Assembly (NCBI GenBank): GCA_017543335.1
Contig: JAFYGE010000042.1
Coordinates: 1-64,000, forward strand
Length of the DNA: 64,000 nucleotides
From: Ruminococcus sp.
GTDB lineage: Bacteria; Bacillota; Clostridia; Oscillospirales; Ruminococcaceae
Direction of reading: 5' to 3'
Below are positions 1-8,854 of the stretch, in pieces. A model generated the notes under the pieces. The model was not told the origin of the DNA. It was given only the letters and a program-made list of their open reading frames with translations, and ran no database searches. The position numbers and the translations under genes are program-made. Every line of letters starts with the position of its first letter. The stretch's first letter is position 1.

Positions 1-150
1 ATAGGCTAACCGCCACGTCCCCTTTGTCACTTCGTGACATCTCCCCACACAGTGGGGTTACTCCCTGTAGTACAGGGAGATGTCCGTAAGGACAGAGGGT
101 CATCGCTCCTGTCAGGAGTCACTCTTTGGAATCCCATTATTATGGTCAGC
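1..150. repeat. Intergenic multi-hairpin repeat, copy 1
   Basis: No gene is seen here. Five short inverted repeats with 3-4 base loops follow one another: arms 25-30/34-39, 43-48/52-57, 61-68/72-79, 81-85/90-94 and 106-110/114-118. The last hairpin and its flank (about 104-135), read on the minus strand, recur almost unchanged at about 6516-6550 (GGGAT, CCAAA, then GACTCCTGACAGGAGC). This is a dispersed non-coding repeat. Strings of short hairpins like this are common between genes in gut Clostridia. It may also help end transcripts from the pectate lyase gene, but no clear U-tract is visible. Confidence 0.6.
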
Positions 151-184
151 CTTTTGTTTTATAGTTTTTCGACACTCTAAAAGC

Positions 185-2758
185 TCAGGATAAAGCCTTT
201 ATGAGCGTTCTTTTAAGCAGTAATGCATCGAATGAATCAACGATCCCGTCATTATCAAAGTCGGCTGCTGCACCTTGTTCAGGGGTGAGCGATGAAGCTC
301 TGAGCAGGTACTTCTGGAGCATCACAAGGTCAGCAATATTGACACTGCCGTCTGCGTTTATATCTCCGATCTGAGTTTTGGAACTGCTTGGTACAGCCAT
401 TGCAAAGAAGTTCACACACATATAAGTCTGACCGTTGCTTCCGAGTGTAAAAGTCTCGCCCTTTTTGAGTGACTTTTTATAAGGCATGAAAGTAACGCCA
501 TTATCCGTAGTTACAACAAAATCAGAAGAAGTGTACTCAGCTTTTCTTGCCGACATAGCTTCTGTACCGCTGAGGAAGTCAGGGTCATTTTCAACTCTGC
601 TGTCAATTAAAACATAGAGGTCAATATCCTCACCGGCAGTCAGTACAGCAGTATCTCCTGTAGTCCCCTTAGCATTACACGATGTGAGAAGTACCTCTCC
701 GCCTTTCAGAGCATCCGGCAGACTGCTTATCGCAAAATCACGATCTCCGAACACAAGTGAACCAACATCAGAATCAGAGCTTATTTTCCAGTCCATAGGA
801 TTAGCTGATGCGTTAACTGAAACTTTTGATATCAAACTGCCTTTTATCGGAATATCTTCTTTGCCAAATACAAATCTGTCGGCATTGAGAAGATATCCGT
901 CTCCGCCAGTGAATTTAAGATAGAGATCGTGAGTGCCGGTTATCTGTGGGATAGTTGCTTCTATCTCCTTATACTCGCTGAAACCGCTTGTGCCGGGGAA
1001 TTTTATCGTTGCCGCCGGAGTGCCTGAGAGACTGTCAAGGTAAAGCTCTATAGAAGCAGCATTACCAGATAAAAGTCCTTTGAAGGAACGTGCACCGTCA
1101 CCGAAATCAACTTTGCGGTACATTGCCCAGCTGCCATTTGTTATGTAGCCGATATTCTGTCCGCCGGATGCGAGATCTTCTGTGCGTACATTTTCCTGTG
1201 ATTTATAGCTTTCAGCTTCAATAGTCTCAAAAGCTGATACTGCCAGTACAGGAGTGAAAGTTCCTGTAGGAGAAAGCTCAACTACTCCCTTAGGGAAAGA
1301 ATCAACAGTGAGGTCGTTGATGTAGTACTCTATATTCATGTAGCCCTTATTACAGTAATCGCCTTTGTAGTCGGAAGGGTCATTCGGGTCAAGACCACGA
1401 GCGAGCTCCCAATCATCAGCCATGCCGTCATTATCGTTATCAACAATTTCCTTTTTAAGAACTGCTGACGGATAGTTGTAGGTAACTCCGCATTGGATGC
1501 TGTATTTATTAAGGTCGGTGACCGACGAATCGTATGCAGATGTACCTGAGCATGAGCCTGTACCATTTTTAGTCTCATTCGCACACTGCTGGTCAATAGC
1601 AGTTCTCTTGTTTGACGAGATACCGTTTCCGGCATAAGCGATAACGTGATCGTAAGAAGCAGCGGCACTCTCGCAGGTAGTTGCAGTTGATGCATTTTCG
1701 CCGTTGATATTTATCTGGAAAGGCGATGCACTGTAAAGATCGTTTTTGGTTATACCGATAGAATCCTTCACTGTTACACCTGACCAGTTATCATTTGTTA
1801 TGGAATGGAACGAACCGTCCTTGTTGATGAGCCGATTTCCGGCACAGTACACCTTGAAATTCTGCGGCTTTGTGGTGCTGTCAACGTACATCCAGTGATA
1901 GCCGCCTGTAGTGGACTTTCCGGCTTTTAGAGTATTATTCACGTAATTCAGGTGACCGATAGTACCATAAGCAGTCTGATATCCCCAGTCGTAAATGATG
2001 TTATTGGTGAAATCAGCAGTATACTGATCCGGAATTTTTCCACGGAAGTTTCTGGAAACATTGTGGATAATGAGGTTATGGTCAAAAGTAAGGTTGCCTT
2101 TTCCGAGCATTATACCAAATCCGTGAAGTCCCTTCTTATGACCGCCCCATGAGTCGGCAGGGCCAAGCACTGAGTACTGTACAGTATAGTTCAGATTATT
2201 TGAGTAAAGTCCCCATTGTTCATCAGTGGTCCAACCCATTGAGCAGTGGTCTATTATGGAGTTAGAACCCTTAGCACCGCCCCATGCGTCGTTACCTGAG
2301 CTTGTAGAAGCATACGGTCCCGGACGAGAGCTTATGTATCTGCAAATTATGTTATCTCCCGACATACCCATTTTATAGTTCTTGAGCGTGATTCCAGAGC
2401 CGCCCGGAGCTGTCTGACCAGCAATAGTGATATTGTTCTGACATAAAATGTTGCCTTTAAGCTCAATAGTTCCGCTTACATCAAATACAACAATTCTGTT
2501 GGACTTGCTTACTGCATCTCTTAATGAACCTTCACCGCTGTCGTTGAGGTTAGTAACGTGATAGACTTCTCCGCCACGTCCGCCGGTAGCAAATTTTCCT
2601 CCGCCAACTGCTCCCGGAAAAGCGAGGAGCTGAGATGATGCGGCTGATGCCGATATCTCTTTTATGCTGTCCTTTTCCGGCACAAGACCTGATGCACACG
2701 AACCGGCAGTCAGGATACCGGTCAGAAGTGCACAAAGCCTTCTTGTTTTTTTATCCAT
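185..2758 (-). CDS. Secreted pectate lyase (PL1) with CBM6 and C-terminal dockerin
   Basis: This 857-aa extracellular enzyme should cleave polygalacturonate by beta-elimination and attach to a cellulosome. The signal peptide is Lys/Arg followed by a hydrophobic stretch (about residues 1-40). A PL1-type parallel beta-helix fills about 45-450, with the opening AFPGAVGGGKFATGGRGG, repeated Asn-rich strands and an SRNFRGKIPD segment. A CBM6-type module spans about 509-632 (EAESY start, GGDGYLLNADRF end). About 640-790 is an unassigned beta-rich domain. The dockerin at about 795-857 has two calcium loops, DINADGSVNIAD and DFDNDGIVDSFD. The start has AGGAGG eight bases upstream. It is monocistronic, with its own promoter at 2802-2830. 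The PL1 call is firm; the exact subfamily and product pattern are not read from sequence. Confidence 0.9.
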   Translation of the reverse strand: MDKKTRRLCALLTGILTAGSCASGLVPEKDSIKEISASAASSQLLAFPGAVGGGKFATGGRGGEVYHVTNLNDSGEGSLRDAVSKSNRIVVFDVSGTIELKGNILCQNNITIAGQTAPGGSGITLKNYKMGMSGDNIICRYISSRPGPYASTSSGNDAWGGAKGSNSIIDHCSMGWTTDEQWGLYSNNLNYTVQYSVLGPADSWGGHKKGLHGFGIMLGKGNLTFDHNLIIHNVSRNFRGKIPDQYTADFTNNIIYDWGYQTAYGTIGHLNYVNNTLKAGKSTTGGYHWMYVDSTTKPQNFKVYCAGNRLINKDGSFHSITNDNWSGVTVKDSIGITKNDLYSASPFQININGENASTATTCESAAASYDHVIAYAGNGISSNKRTAIDQQCANETKNGTGSCSGTSAYDSSVTDLNKYSIQCGVTYNYPSAVLKKEIVDNDNDGMADDWELARGLDPNDPSDYKGDYCNKGYMNIEYYINDLTVDSFPKGVVELSPTGTFTPVLAVSAFETIEAESYKSQENVRTEDLASGGQNIGYITNGSWAMYRKVDFGDGARSFKGLLSGNAASIELYLDSLSGTPAATIKFPGTSGFSEYKEIEATIPQITGTHDLYLKFTGGDGYLLNADRFVFGKEDIPIKGSLISKVSVNASANPMDWKISSDSDVGSLVFGDRDFAISSLPDALKGGEVLLTSCNAKGTTGDTAVLTAGEDIDLYVLIDSRVENDPDFLSGTEAMSARKAEYTSSDFVVTTDNGVTFMPYKKSLKKGETFTLGSNGQTYMCVNFFAMAVPSSSKTQIGDINADGSVNIADLVMLQKYLLRASSLTPEQGAAADFDNDGIVDSFDALLLKRTLIKALS

Positions 2759-2801
2759 AATAATATCCTCCTGAAATTTTAATATACAATATATTGATAA
2801 T

Positions 2802-2830
2802 ATTATACATTATTTTCATCATAGTATCAA
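2802..2830 (-). promoter_or_regulatory. Sigma-A promoter of the pectate lyase gene
   Basis: On the minus strand TTGATA (2825-2830) is followed after 17 bases by TATAAT (2802-2807), about 45 bases upstream of the pectate lyase start codon. Confidence 0.7.
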
Positions 2831-2975
2831 TGAAAAATAGTGCTTTTTTGAGCTTTTTTGCGATAGACGATAAATCATAGCATCGCAATACTATATATAA
2901 TAATCTTATCCATCAAGAAGAATGGCAGATTATAGTTCATATTTCGTGTCAGACTCAAGAAATTTCTGAAAAATA

Positions 2976-3004
2976 TTGAATTTTTCTCATCTATATGATA
3001 TAAT
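2976..3004 (+). promoter_or_regulatory. Sigma-A promoter of the 3065-6462 operon
   Basis: TTGAAT (2976-2981), a 17-base spacer, then TATAAT (2999-3004). It lies about 60 bases ahead of the chosen ATG at 3065 and drives the gene set ending with proA. The remaining 2831-2975 is AT-rich with nothing else recognised. Confidence 0.75.
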
Positions 3005-3064
3005 GTATAAAGTATGTTTAAAATCAGTACGTCTGCATACTTCCGCAGACAGAATGGAGATATT

Positions 3065-3439
3065 ATGAATATTACAGATATGCTTATACAAATGGCTCAG
3101 ACTTCTGACGCTTCACAGCCTTCACTCTTCCCATTCCCTTTAGGACTTCACTTGACATTTGTCTGCATCGGAGCAATATTTTTCGCTTATAGATTCTTTG
3201 TTCAGAAGCGTCCTTATCAGCTTATAATGGCTATAGCTATCGCTGCTTCACTTATTATATGGATCTCCGACAATAGCAAAACTCTTTTCTATGGAGTCGG
3301 CATAGCAGAGGGTGTTCTCATCCTTGCAGCACTTATTTCTTCGTTTATATTCAAAGCTCCGGCTGAAGCTGCTGAAACAGCTTCAAAAGCTGCTGCATCT
3401 GATGCAAACTCTGACGAAAATAAGAGTACGGAGGAATAA
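3065..3439 (+). CDS. Small membrane protein, unknown function
   Basis: A 124-aa protein with about three hydrophobic membrane segments (LHLTFVCIGAIFFAYRFF, LIMAIAIAASLIIWI, GVGIAEGVLILAALISSFIF) and an Ala/Glu-rich hydrophilic tail. The family is not recognised. The ATG at 3065 is preferred to an upstream in-frame ATG at 3014, because GGAGA lies four bases before it and because 3014 is almost on top of the expected transcription start. Its stop is two bases before the GTG of the dehydrogenase gene, so the two are probably translationally coupled. Nothing ties its role to proline or hydroxyacid metabolism beyond this position. Confidence 0.7.
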   Translation: MNITDMLIQMAQTSDASQPSLFPFPLGLHLTFVCIGAIFFAYRFFVQKRPYQLIMAIAIAASLIIWISDNSKTLFYGVGIAEGVLILAALISSFIFKAPAEAAETASKAAASDANSDENKSTEE

Positions 3440-3441
3440 AA

Positions 3442-4392
3442 GTGAAGATAGCTGTTCTTGATTGGTATACAGTTAATATAAGCGGCGATATTCCGGTTTC
3501 TCAGCTTGAAGAGCTCGGCGAGGTAAATGTAATCCCCCTCACAAAACCAGAGGAAACCATTGAAAAAATCGGCGATGCTGATATAGTCCTCTGTAATAAA
3601 GTGCTCATCACCCGTGAGGTAATGGACGCTTGTCCGAATATTAAATACGTCGGACTTTTCGCTACAGGCTATAACAATGTCGATGTGGACTATGCTGCAC
3701 AAAAAGGCATTGTTGTCTGCAATGCCGGACAGTATTCTACAAATGCTGTCGCTCAGCAGACCTTCGCCTATATCCTCGACCGATTCAGCCGTATAAGAGA
3801 CTACGATAATGCTGTTAAAAAAGGCGAATGGGAACGTTTTCCGTCATTCTCGTACTTTCCTATCCCCATATCAGAGCTTGCCGGAAGAACTCTTTCTATT
3901 ATCGGATATGGCTCTATAGGCAAAAAAGTTGCCGAGATAGGAAATGCTTTCGGAATGAATATCGTCATAAGTACAAGAACAAAGCCTGCGGACTGCCCGT
4001 ATGAGGTAACAGACCTGTTTTCTGCTGCCGAAAAAGCTGACGTACTCACATTTCACTGTCCGCTTACCGATAAAACAAAAGGTATCGTAAACAGCGAGCT
4101 TATCTCACATATGCGACCCTCTGCCATGCTTATAAATACCGCAAGAGGCGGAATAGTCAACGAAAAAGAACTCGCAGAAGCTTTGAACGAGGAAAAGATA
4201 GCTGCCGCTTATCTTGACGTTCTCGAAAAAGAGCCAATGGCTCCGGACACTCCTCTGAAAAATGCTAAAAACTGCGTTATAACTCCTCATACCGCATGGG
4301 CACCGCTCGAAACGAGACAGAGGCTCGTGAAGATAGTTTGTGACAACATAAGAGCTTGGCAGAATGGAGCTCCTATAAATAAAGTAAACTGA
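3442..4392 (+). CDS. D-2-hydroxyacid dehydrogenase (glycerate dehydrogenase-like)
   Basis: This 316-aa cytoplasmic NAD(P)-dependent oxidoreductase interconverts a 2-hydroxyacid and its 2-oxoacid. A Rossmann glycine motif, GYGSIG, is near residue 155. The family's catalytic triad is present: Arg in NTARGG (about 231), Glu in DVLEKEP (about 260) and His in TPHTAWAP (about 279). The length is normal for the family. The start is GTG, with GGAGG about seven bases upstream overlapping the end of the preceding gene. It lies 13 bases before proB. Hydroxypyruvate or glyoxylate is the usual substrate for this subgroup, but the substrate cannot be read from the sequence. Confidence 0.88.
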   Translation: MKIAVLDWYTVNISGDIPVSQLEELGEVNVIPLTKPEETIEKIGDADIVLCNKVLITREVMDACPNIKYVGLFATGYNNVDVDYAAQKGIVVCNAGQYSTNAVAQQTFAYILDRFSRIRDYDNAVKKGEWERFPSFSYFPIPISELAGRTLSIIGYGSIGKKVAEIGNAFGMNIVISTRTKPADCPYEVTDLFSAAEKADVLTFHCPLTDKTKGIVNSELISHMRPSAMLINTARGGIVNEKELAEALNEEKIAAAYLDVLEKEPMAPDTPLKNAKNCVITPHTAWAPLETRQRLVKIVCDNIRAWQNGAPINKVN

Positions 4393-4405
4393 AAGAAGTT
4401 TTGAT

Positions 4406-5200
4406 ATGAGAAATATTTCCCAGAAAAAACGTATTGTAATAAAACTCGGTACTTCCACTCTCGCACACAAGACCGGTAAACTCAATATAAGAAGAATGAC
4501 CAATCTTGTAAGAGTTATCTCTGATCTTCATAACTCCGGCAAAGAAATAATAATGGTTTCTTCCGGAGCTGTGGGACTTGGTGCAGGCAAACTCGGACTC
4601 CCCGAAAAGCCTAAGGAAACTAAGCTGAAACAGGCAGTGGCAGCTATAGGACAGTGCGAACTTATGCACGTTTATGACGATATGTTCGCTAAATACAGCG
4701 TTACTGTAGGTCAGATACTCCTGACTAAAACTATCATTAATAATGAAAGTCATTGCCAGAACTTCAAGAATACGATCGAAAGTCTTGTCGGTATGGACGT
4801 TATTCCGATAGTCAACGAAAACGATACCATAGCTATCGATGAGCTGGAACTTGAGATCGGCGAAAACGACTCCCTTTCTGCTCTTGTTGCAGAACTCTCC
4901 GGAGCTGATCTGCTGCTGATACTCTCCGATATAGACGGTCTTTATGACGACGATCCGAGAACAAATCCGGATGCAAAACCTATCCACGTAGTTAAGGAGG
5001 TAACTCCGGAAATAGAAAGCGTTGCCGGCGGTGCGGGAACAAGTCTTGGTACAGGCGGAATGTCCACAAAGATAAACGCCGCTAAGATAGCTACCGAAGC
5101 CGGTATCGATATGGTAATAATGAATGGTAAAGATCCTGAACTCCTTTACGACCTCTTTGAGGATAAGGAGATCGGAACTATATTCCTTGCTAAGAAATGA
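4406..5200 (+). CDS. proB: Glutamate 5-kinase
   Basis: Phosphorylates glutamate to gamma-glutamyl phosphate, the first step of proline synthesis. The 264-aa protein is the amino-acid-kinase domain only: IVIKLGTSTL at the N-terminus, SSGAVGLGAGKLGL near 53, NENDTIAIDE near 138, and GTGGMSTKINAAKIA near 215. The C-terminal PUA domain of the longer E. coli-type enzyme (about 367 aa) is missing. Such short forms are known in Firmicutes. It lies just upstream of proA, as is usual. Confidence 0.95.
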   Translation: MRNISQKKRIVIKLGTSTLAHKTGKLNIRRMTNLVRVISDLHNSGKEIIMVSSGAVGLGAGKLGLPEKPKETKLKQAVAAIGQCELMHVYDDMFAKYSVTVGQILLTKTIINNESHCQNFKNTIESLVGMDVIPIVNENDTIAIDELELEIGENDSLSALVAELSGADLLLILSDIDGLYDDDPRTNPDAKPIHVVKEVTPEIESVAGGAGTSLGTGGMSTKINAAKIATEAGIDMVIMNGKDPELLYDLFEDKEIGTIFLAKK

Positions 5201-5214
5201 TGAGGTGAATGAAA

Positions 5215-6462
5215 ATGGGTTATACAGAAGATCTTGGAAAGATAGCAAAAGCTGCTGAGCCAGCAATAGCAGCTGCTTCTACAAAACAGAAAAATGAAGC
5301 TCTTGCAGCTATTTCTGCTGCTCTTATCACAAATAAGGAGCTTATTATCCGTGAAAACGAAAAGGATCTTGTTGCTGCTAAAGAAAATGGTATGTCTGAG
5401 GCTATGCAGGACAGACTTAAACTCGATGCAAGCCGTATCGCAGGTATTGCTAAGGGTGTCGATGAACTCATCGCTCTCAACGACCCTATCGGCGAGATAA
5501 TCGAGGGCTTTTCTCGTCCTAATGGTCTTAGGATCGCTAAGACCCGTGTACCGCTCGGAGTTATAGGTATAATCTTTGAATCACGTCCTAACGTAACAGT
5601 TGACGCTGCTGCTCTTTGTCTTAAAGCAGGTAATGCTGTTATCCTCAAGGGCGGAAAAGAGGCTATAAATTCAAATATCTGCCTCGGCAACATCATGAGA
5701 ATGGCTGTTGAGGAGGCTGGTCTGCCTGCTGACGTTATACAGGTCGTTGAGAATACTTCCCGTGAAACTACAAATGAGCTTATGAAACTCAACGGTTATG
5801 TCGACCTTCTTATCCCAAGAGGAAGTGCAAGACTTATTCAGGCTGTTGTTAATACTGCTACTGTTCCTGTAATTGAGACAGGTGCAGGCAACTGCCACGT
5901 TTATGTTGACGCTTCTGCTGACCTCGATATGGCTGTGGATATTACTGATAATGCTAAGACACAGCGTCCTTCTGTGTGCAATGCTATAGAAAGTCTGCTC
6001 GTACACAAAGATATTGCTGAAAAGTTCCTGCCTATGATAGCTGAACGCTTCAAGGAGCATAATGTGAAGATTTACGGCTGCGACAGAACTATAGAAATAC
6101 TCGGCGACAGCGTCGAGAAAGCTACTGACACAGAGTACGCTACTGAATTTAACGACTTTGTTATATCTGTCAAGGTAGTGGATGATATAAGCGAGGCTAT
6201 AGCTCATATCAGACGCTTCGGTACTCGCCATTCTGAGTGTATCGTAACAAAGTCTCTTGAAGCTGCTGAGAAATTCCAGCGTGAGGTAGACGCTGCTGCC
6301 GTATACGTTAACGCTTCTACTCGTTTCACCGACGGCGGCGAATTCGGCTTCGGTGCTGAAATAGGCATCTCAACTCAGAAGCTCCACGCAAGAGGACCTA
6401 TGGGACTCAGAGAACTTACTGCAATGAAATATCTGATAAACGGAAACGGTCAGATTCGATAA
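5215..6462 (+). CDS. proA: Gamma-glutamyl phosphate reductase
   Basis: NADPH-dependent reduction of gamma-glutamyl phosphate to glutamate semialdehyde, the second proline step. This is a 415-aa aldehyde-dehydrogenase-fold enzyme. The family signature PRGSARLIQAVV is present, and the catalytic Cys lies in RPSVCNAIESL (about residue 257). The C-terminal segment TRFTDGGEFGFGAEIGISTQKLHARGPMG is typical. The ATG at 5215 is preferred to 5209 because GAGGTGA at 5202-5208 then has a workable spacing. proB ends 14 bases upstream, so the two share a transcript. Confidence 0.96.
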   Translation: MGYTEDLGKIAKAAEPAIAAASTKQKNEALAAISAALITNKELIIRENEKDLVAAKENGMSEAMQDRLKLDASRIAGIAKGVDELIALNDPIGEIIEGFSRPNGLRIAKTRVPLGVIGIIFESRPNVTVDAAALCLKAGNAVILKGGKEAINSNICLGNIMRMAVEEAGLPADVIQVVENTSRETTNELMKLNGYVDLLIPRGSARLIQAVVNTATVPVIETGAGNCHVYVDASADLDMAVDITDNAKTQRPSVCNAIESLLVHKDIAEKFLPMIAERFKEHNVKIYGCDRTIEILGDSVEKATDTEYATEFNDFVISVKVVDDISEAIAHIRRFGTRHSECIVTKSLEAAEKFQREVDAAAVYVNASTRFTDGGEFGFGAEIGISTQKLHARGPMGLRELTAMKYLINGNGQIR

Positions 6463-6469
6463 GAATAGA

Positions 6470-6610
6470 GGAATATATTATTTATCTGGCAATAAAAACG
6501 GCGAAGCCGCATAAAGGGATCCAAAAGGGTGACTCCTGACAGGAGCAATGCTGCACGAACGCTTCTTATTTCTTCCCTCGGCTTGACCGACATAATAATT
6601 ATGCTTTATC
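6470..6610. repeat. Intergenic multi-hairpin repeat, copy 2
   Basis: Sequence between proA and the next gene with no coding content. It holds a CGGC-GAA-GCCG hairpin (6499-6509) and the hairpin GACTCCTGACAGGAGC (6531-6546), preceded by GGGATCCAAAAGGG. Block 6516-6550 matches the minus strand of about 104-135. A second shared block (GGCTTGACC then CATAATAAT, about 6580-6600) also occurs in copy 1 (about 138-155), but on the other side of the hairpin, so the blocks are shuffled between copies. Confidence 0.55.
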
Positions 6611-6664
6611 AGTTCCAGAGAAATAACCTACATACAAATTTAACTTCAAATTTTGGAGGTCGGA

Positions 6665-8644
6665 ATGGCTATCAGAAAAGATATTGATGATATGCTCAAC
6701 AACCTGAAAACCAGCGGCGATGAACCGGAGCATAATGAAGTCCATAAAAAGAGCATATACGACGAAATGTCAGTAGACGATATTCTCAGTGCTCTGTCTT
6801 CTGAGGAGAAAAAGCCGAGTCTTGCTGAGGATATTCTGCATGAACTGGAAGAGGAGATCCATCCGGAAAAGACTGATGCGATCGCTGAGACCACATCCCC
6901 TGAACCGGCTGTTGAACCTGAGCCGCCTGTTCAGGAAGTGCATGAAGAGGTAAAGAAGAAGAAAATAATCATCACCGGTGAACTGCCTGATTATGAGGCA
7001 CTCCGCCGTGAGGAACTCGAAAAGGCTAAGCTCGAAAAAGTCAGAGCCGAAGAGAGATCTTCTTTTGTCAATCGCCATGCAGACGACATTTCTGAGTACG
7101 ACGCAGATGATGCTTACAGTGAAAACTTTGCTGACGTTCAGGATGAACCTGCTATACAGCTCAATATCCCTGAGCCGGAGCTGCCTCCTGTGACAAATGA
7201 GCCTATGACAGAGGTATTCTCTATCAATGATGTGAGAGAGGCAGAACGTGCTGCTGAACTCATGAATGCGGCTCAGGCTGCTTTTCAAGATGAAAAGAAA
7301 GTCGAAATACCTGAGGAAAAGCCTAAAAAAGGATTTTTCTCCAGAATAAAGAGCGTCATAAATGCCGATGATGTGGAGCTTTCTGAATTGCCGAAGGTGC
7401 CTGCTGAAACTCCGATCAGCGAAGAAAAGTCCGAAACTGAGGAGAATTACAGCGAGGATACTCCTGTTGAAGAGTATAGTCCCGAAGAGCCTGTTGTTAT
7501 TGAAGAAACTTTCATAAGCAGCAGCGATGAGCCTGCTGACGATAACTATACCCCCGATTATGACCAACCGGAAGATGCCGTTGAACTCCTTGATGCTGCT
7601 CTTGCAGCTATACATAATGAAGAAGCCGCTCAGGAGCTTTTCAAGGACGATATTGCTCCGGCAGAAGAGGAGCTCCCAACCGCTGAGCTCGATGATGAAG
7701 ATGACGATGTCGGCGAAGACCGTGTTGACAGTCTCATAGACGGAATACGTGAAAATGCTGCTAACGCTATAGCTGAACTCGAAAAGCCAAAAGAGGAAGC
7801 TCCGGCTGATGATGATAAAAAAGAGCCTGAGAAAGCTGTAGTATCTGCTCCGGAGGAAGAAGCTTCAAAGAAGCAGGGCAAGCTCACATCAGCACTCGGA
7901 AGTATCCTCAATGAAGACCCTGAGGAACTTATAGCTGAAAGAAAAGAACATACAGAAAGCGACGATATTGCTCAGCCGGAAGTCAAGGAAAAGGGCAAAT
8001 TCAAAAAACTTCTGTTTGCTGTACTCGGAGTTGTTTTCGCATTTTTCGCAGTTGTGGGCATCATAACAGTTGCCGGCAAAGCTGTGAAAATGGTCCACAG
8101 CTTCACATCCGGAGAAGTTAAAAAAGACGGCTTCACTGAGGTGATATACCCGGTAGTTATCATGGACATAGAGTCCTTTAATGAGCCTTCTGAGCTGTCT
8201 TCCGAACAGATAATCACTGCTTCTATCTGGTCGATAATAATGGACGACGAAAAAGTATCGAAGTACCCTCTTAATGCCGGCGGCGACACTATTTCAATAT
8301 CTGCCTACGATGTAGAGGCTCAGGCTGTCGAGCTCTTCGGACCCGACCACAAGCCTTTTGAACATACTACTGTCGGACCTGTTGAGTCAAAATTCTTCTA
8401 CGATACTGATACAAGCTCGTACAATGTAAAAATCAAGCCTATTACTTTTACCTACGAACCTGAAATAAAGTCCATAGTCAAGAGCGGCGATTCATATACC
8501 GTTTCTGTTGACTATATAGACGAGCTCCCCTCATGGATGGAAAAAAGCGTTGCAAAAACTGTGGAATTCCACCTCACTGAACAGAGCAGCGGAAAGTATC
8601 GTATAGATTCAATGAATATAAAATCTGTGAAAAGCTCACACTAA
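6665..8644 (+). CDS. Single-pass membrane protein with long acidic cytoplasmic region, unknown
   Basis: A 659-aa protein of no recognised family. Residues 1 to about 450 are dominated by Glu, Asp, Pro and Ala, have low complexity and are probably disordered. Short recurring themes appear, such as EAERAAELMNAAQAAF / AVELLDAALAAI. One transmembrane segment (about 460-485, LLFAVLGVVFAFFAVVGIITVAG) follows a Lys-rich stretch. A C-terminal domain of about 170 aa then faces outside by the positive-inside rule. The ATG at 6665 is chosen over an in-frame TTG at 6653 because GGAGGT at 6655-6660 lies between them. It is followed by a strong terminator and is probably monocistronic. A scaffold or regulatory role is possible but unsupported. 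Confidence 0.75.
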   Translation: MAIRKDIDDMLNNLKTSGDEPEHNEVHKKSIYDEMSVDDILSALSSEEKKPSLAEDILHELEEEIHPEKTDAIAETTSPEPAVEPEPPVQEVHEEVKKKKIIITGELPDYEALRREELEKAKLEKVRAEERSSFVNRHADDISEYDADDAYSENFADVQDEPAIQLNIPEPELPPVTNEPMTEVFSINDVREAERAAELMNAAQAAFQDEKKVEIPEEKPKKGFFSRIKSVINADDVELSELPKVPAETPISEEKSETEENYSEDTPVEEYSPEEPVVIEETFISSSDEPADDNYTPDYDQPEDAVELLDAALAAIHNEEAAQELFKDDIAPAEEELPTAELDDEDDDVGEDRVDSLIDGIRENAANAIAELEKPKEEAPADDDKKEPEKAVVSAPEEEASKKQGKLTSALGSILNEDPEELIAERKEHTESDDIAQPEVKEKGKFKKLLFAVLGVVFAFFAVVGIITVAGKAVKMVHSFTSGEVKKDGFTEVIYPVVIMDIESFNEPSELSSEQIITASIWSIIMDDEKVSKYPLNAGGDTISISAYDVEAQAVELFGPDHKPFEHTTVGPVESKFFYDTDTSSYNVKIKPITFTYEPEIKSIVKSGDSYTVSVDYIDELPSWMEKSVAKTVEFHLTEQSSGKYRIDSMNIKSVKSSH

Positions 8645-8653
8645 GTTATAATG

Positions 8654-8695
8654 AAAACTCCTTTGAGTTGACTGCTCAAAGGAGTTTTTGTTTTG
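8654..8695 (+). terminator. Intrinsic terminator after the 659-aa membrane protein gene
   Basis: Twelve-base arms AACTCCTTTGAG (8656-8667) and CTCAAAGGAGTT (8675-8686), then a T-rich run to about 8694. Confidence 0.85.
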
Positions 8696-8813
8696 GAGTT
8701 ATTTATTTTGTTAATTGTTCAAGCATACAAATCTCTTCATTAGTTAATTTTATAATGACCTCCCATTGAAATATGTATATAAGACATTTTAGCATTTTTG
8801 CGTAAGATAGTCA

Positions 8814-8854
8814 ATAAAAAAAGAGTACATCCAAGCGAATGTACTCTTTTTTTA
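8814..8854. terminator. Bidirectional terminator between converging genes
   Basis: A long hairpin with arms AAAAAAAGAGTACAT and ATGTACTCTTTTTTT, with A and T runs on both sides. It abuts the stop codon of the minus-strand nifU-like gene at 8855. The stretch 8696-8813 is AT-rich and holds no supportable gene. Confidence 0.85.

Noticed and set aside
4373..5266. 297-aa open frame antisense to proB
   Set aside because: It lies wholly over a gene with clear family motifs, has no ribosome site and its composition is that of a reverse-strand shadow.
8696..8813. Short AT-rich open frames between the two terminators, including one on the minus strand after a GGGAGG
   Set aside because: The product is about 18 codons without a standard start codon and no recognisable domain. 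It may be remnant sequence, but it cannot be supported.
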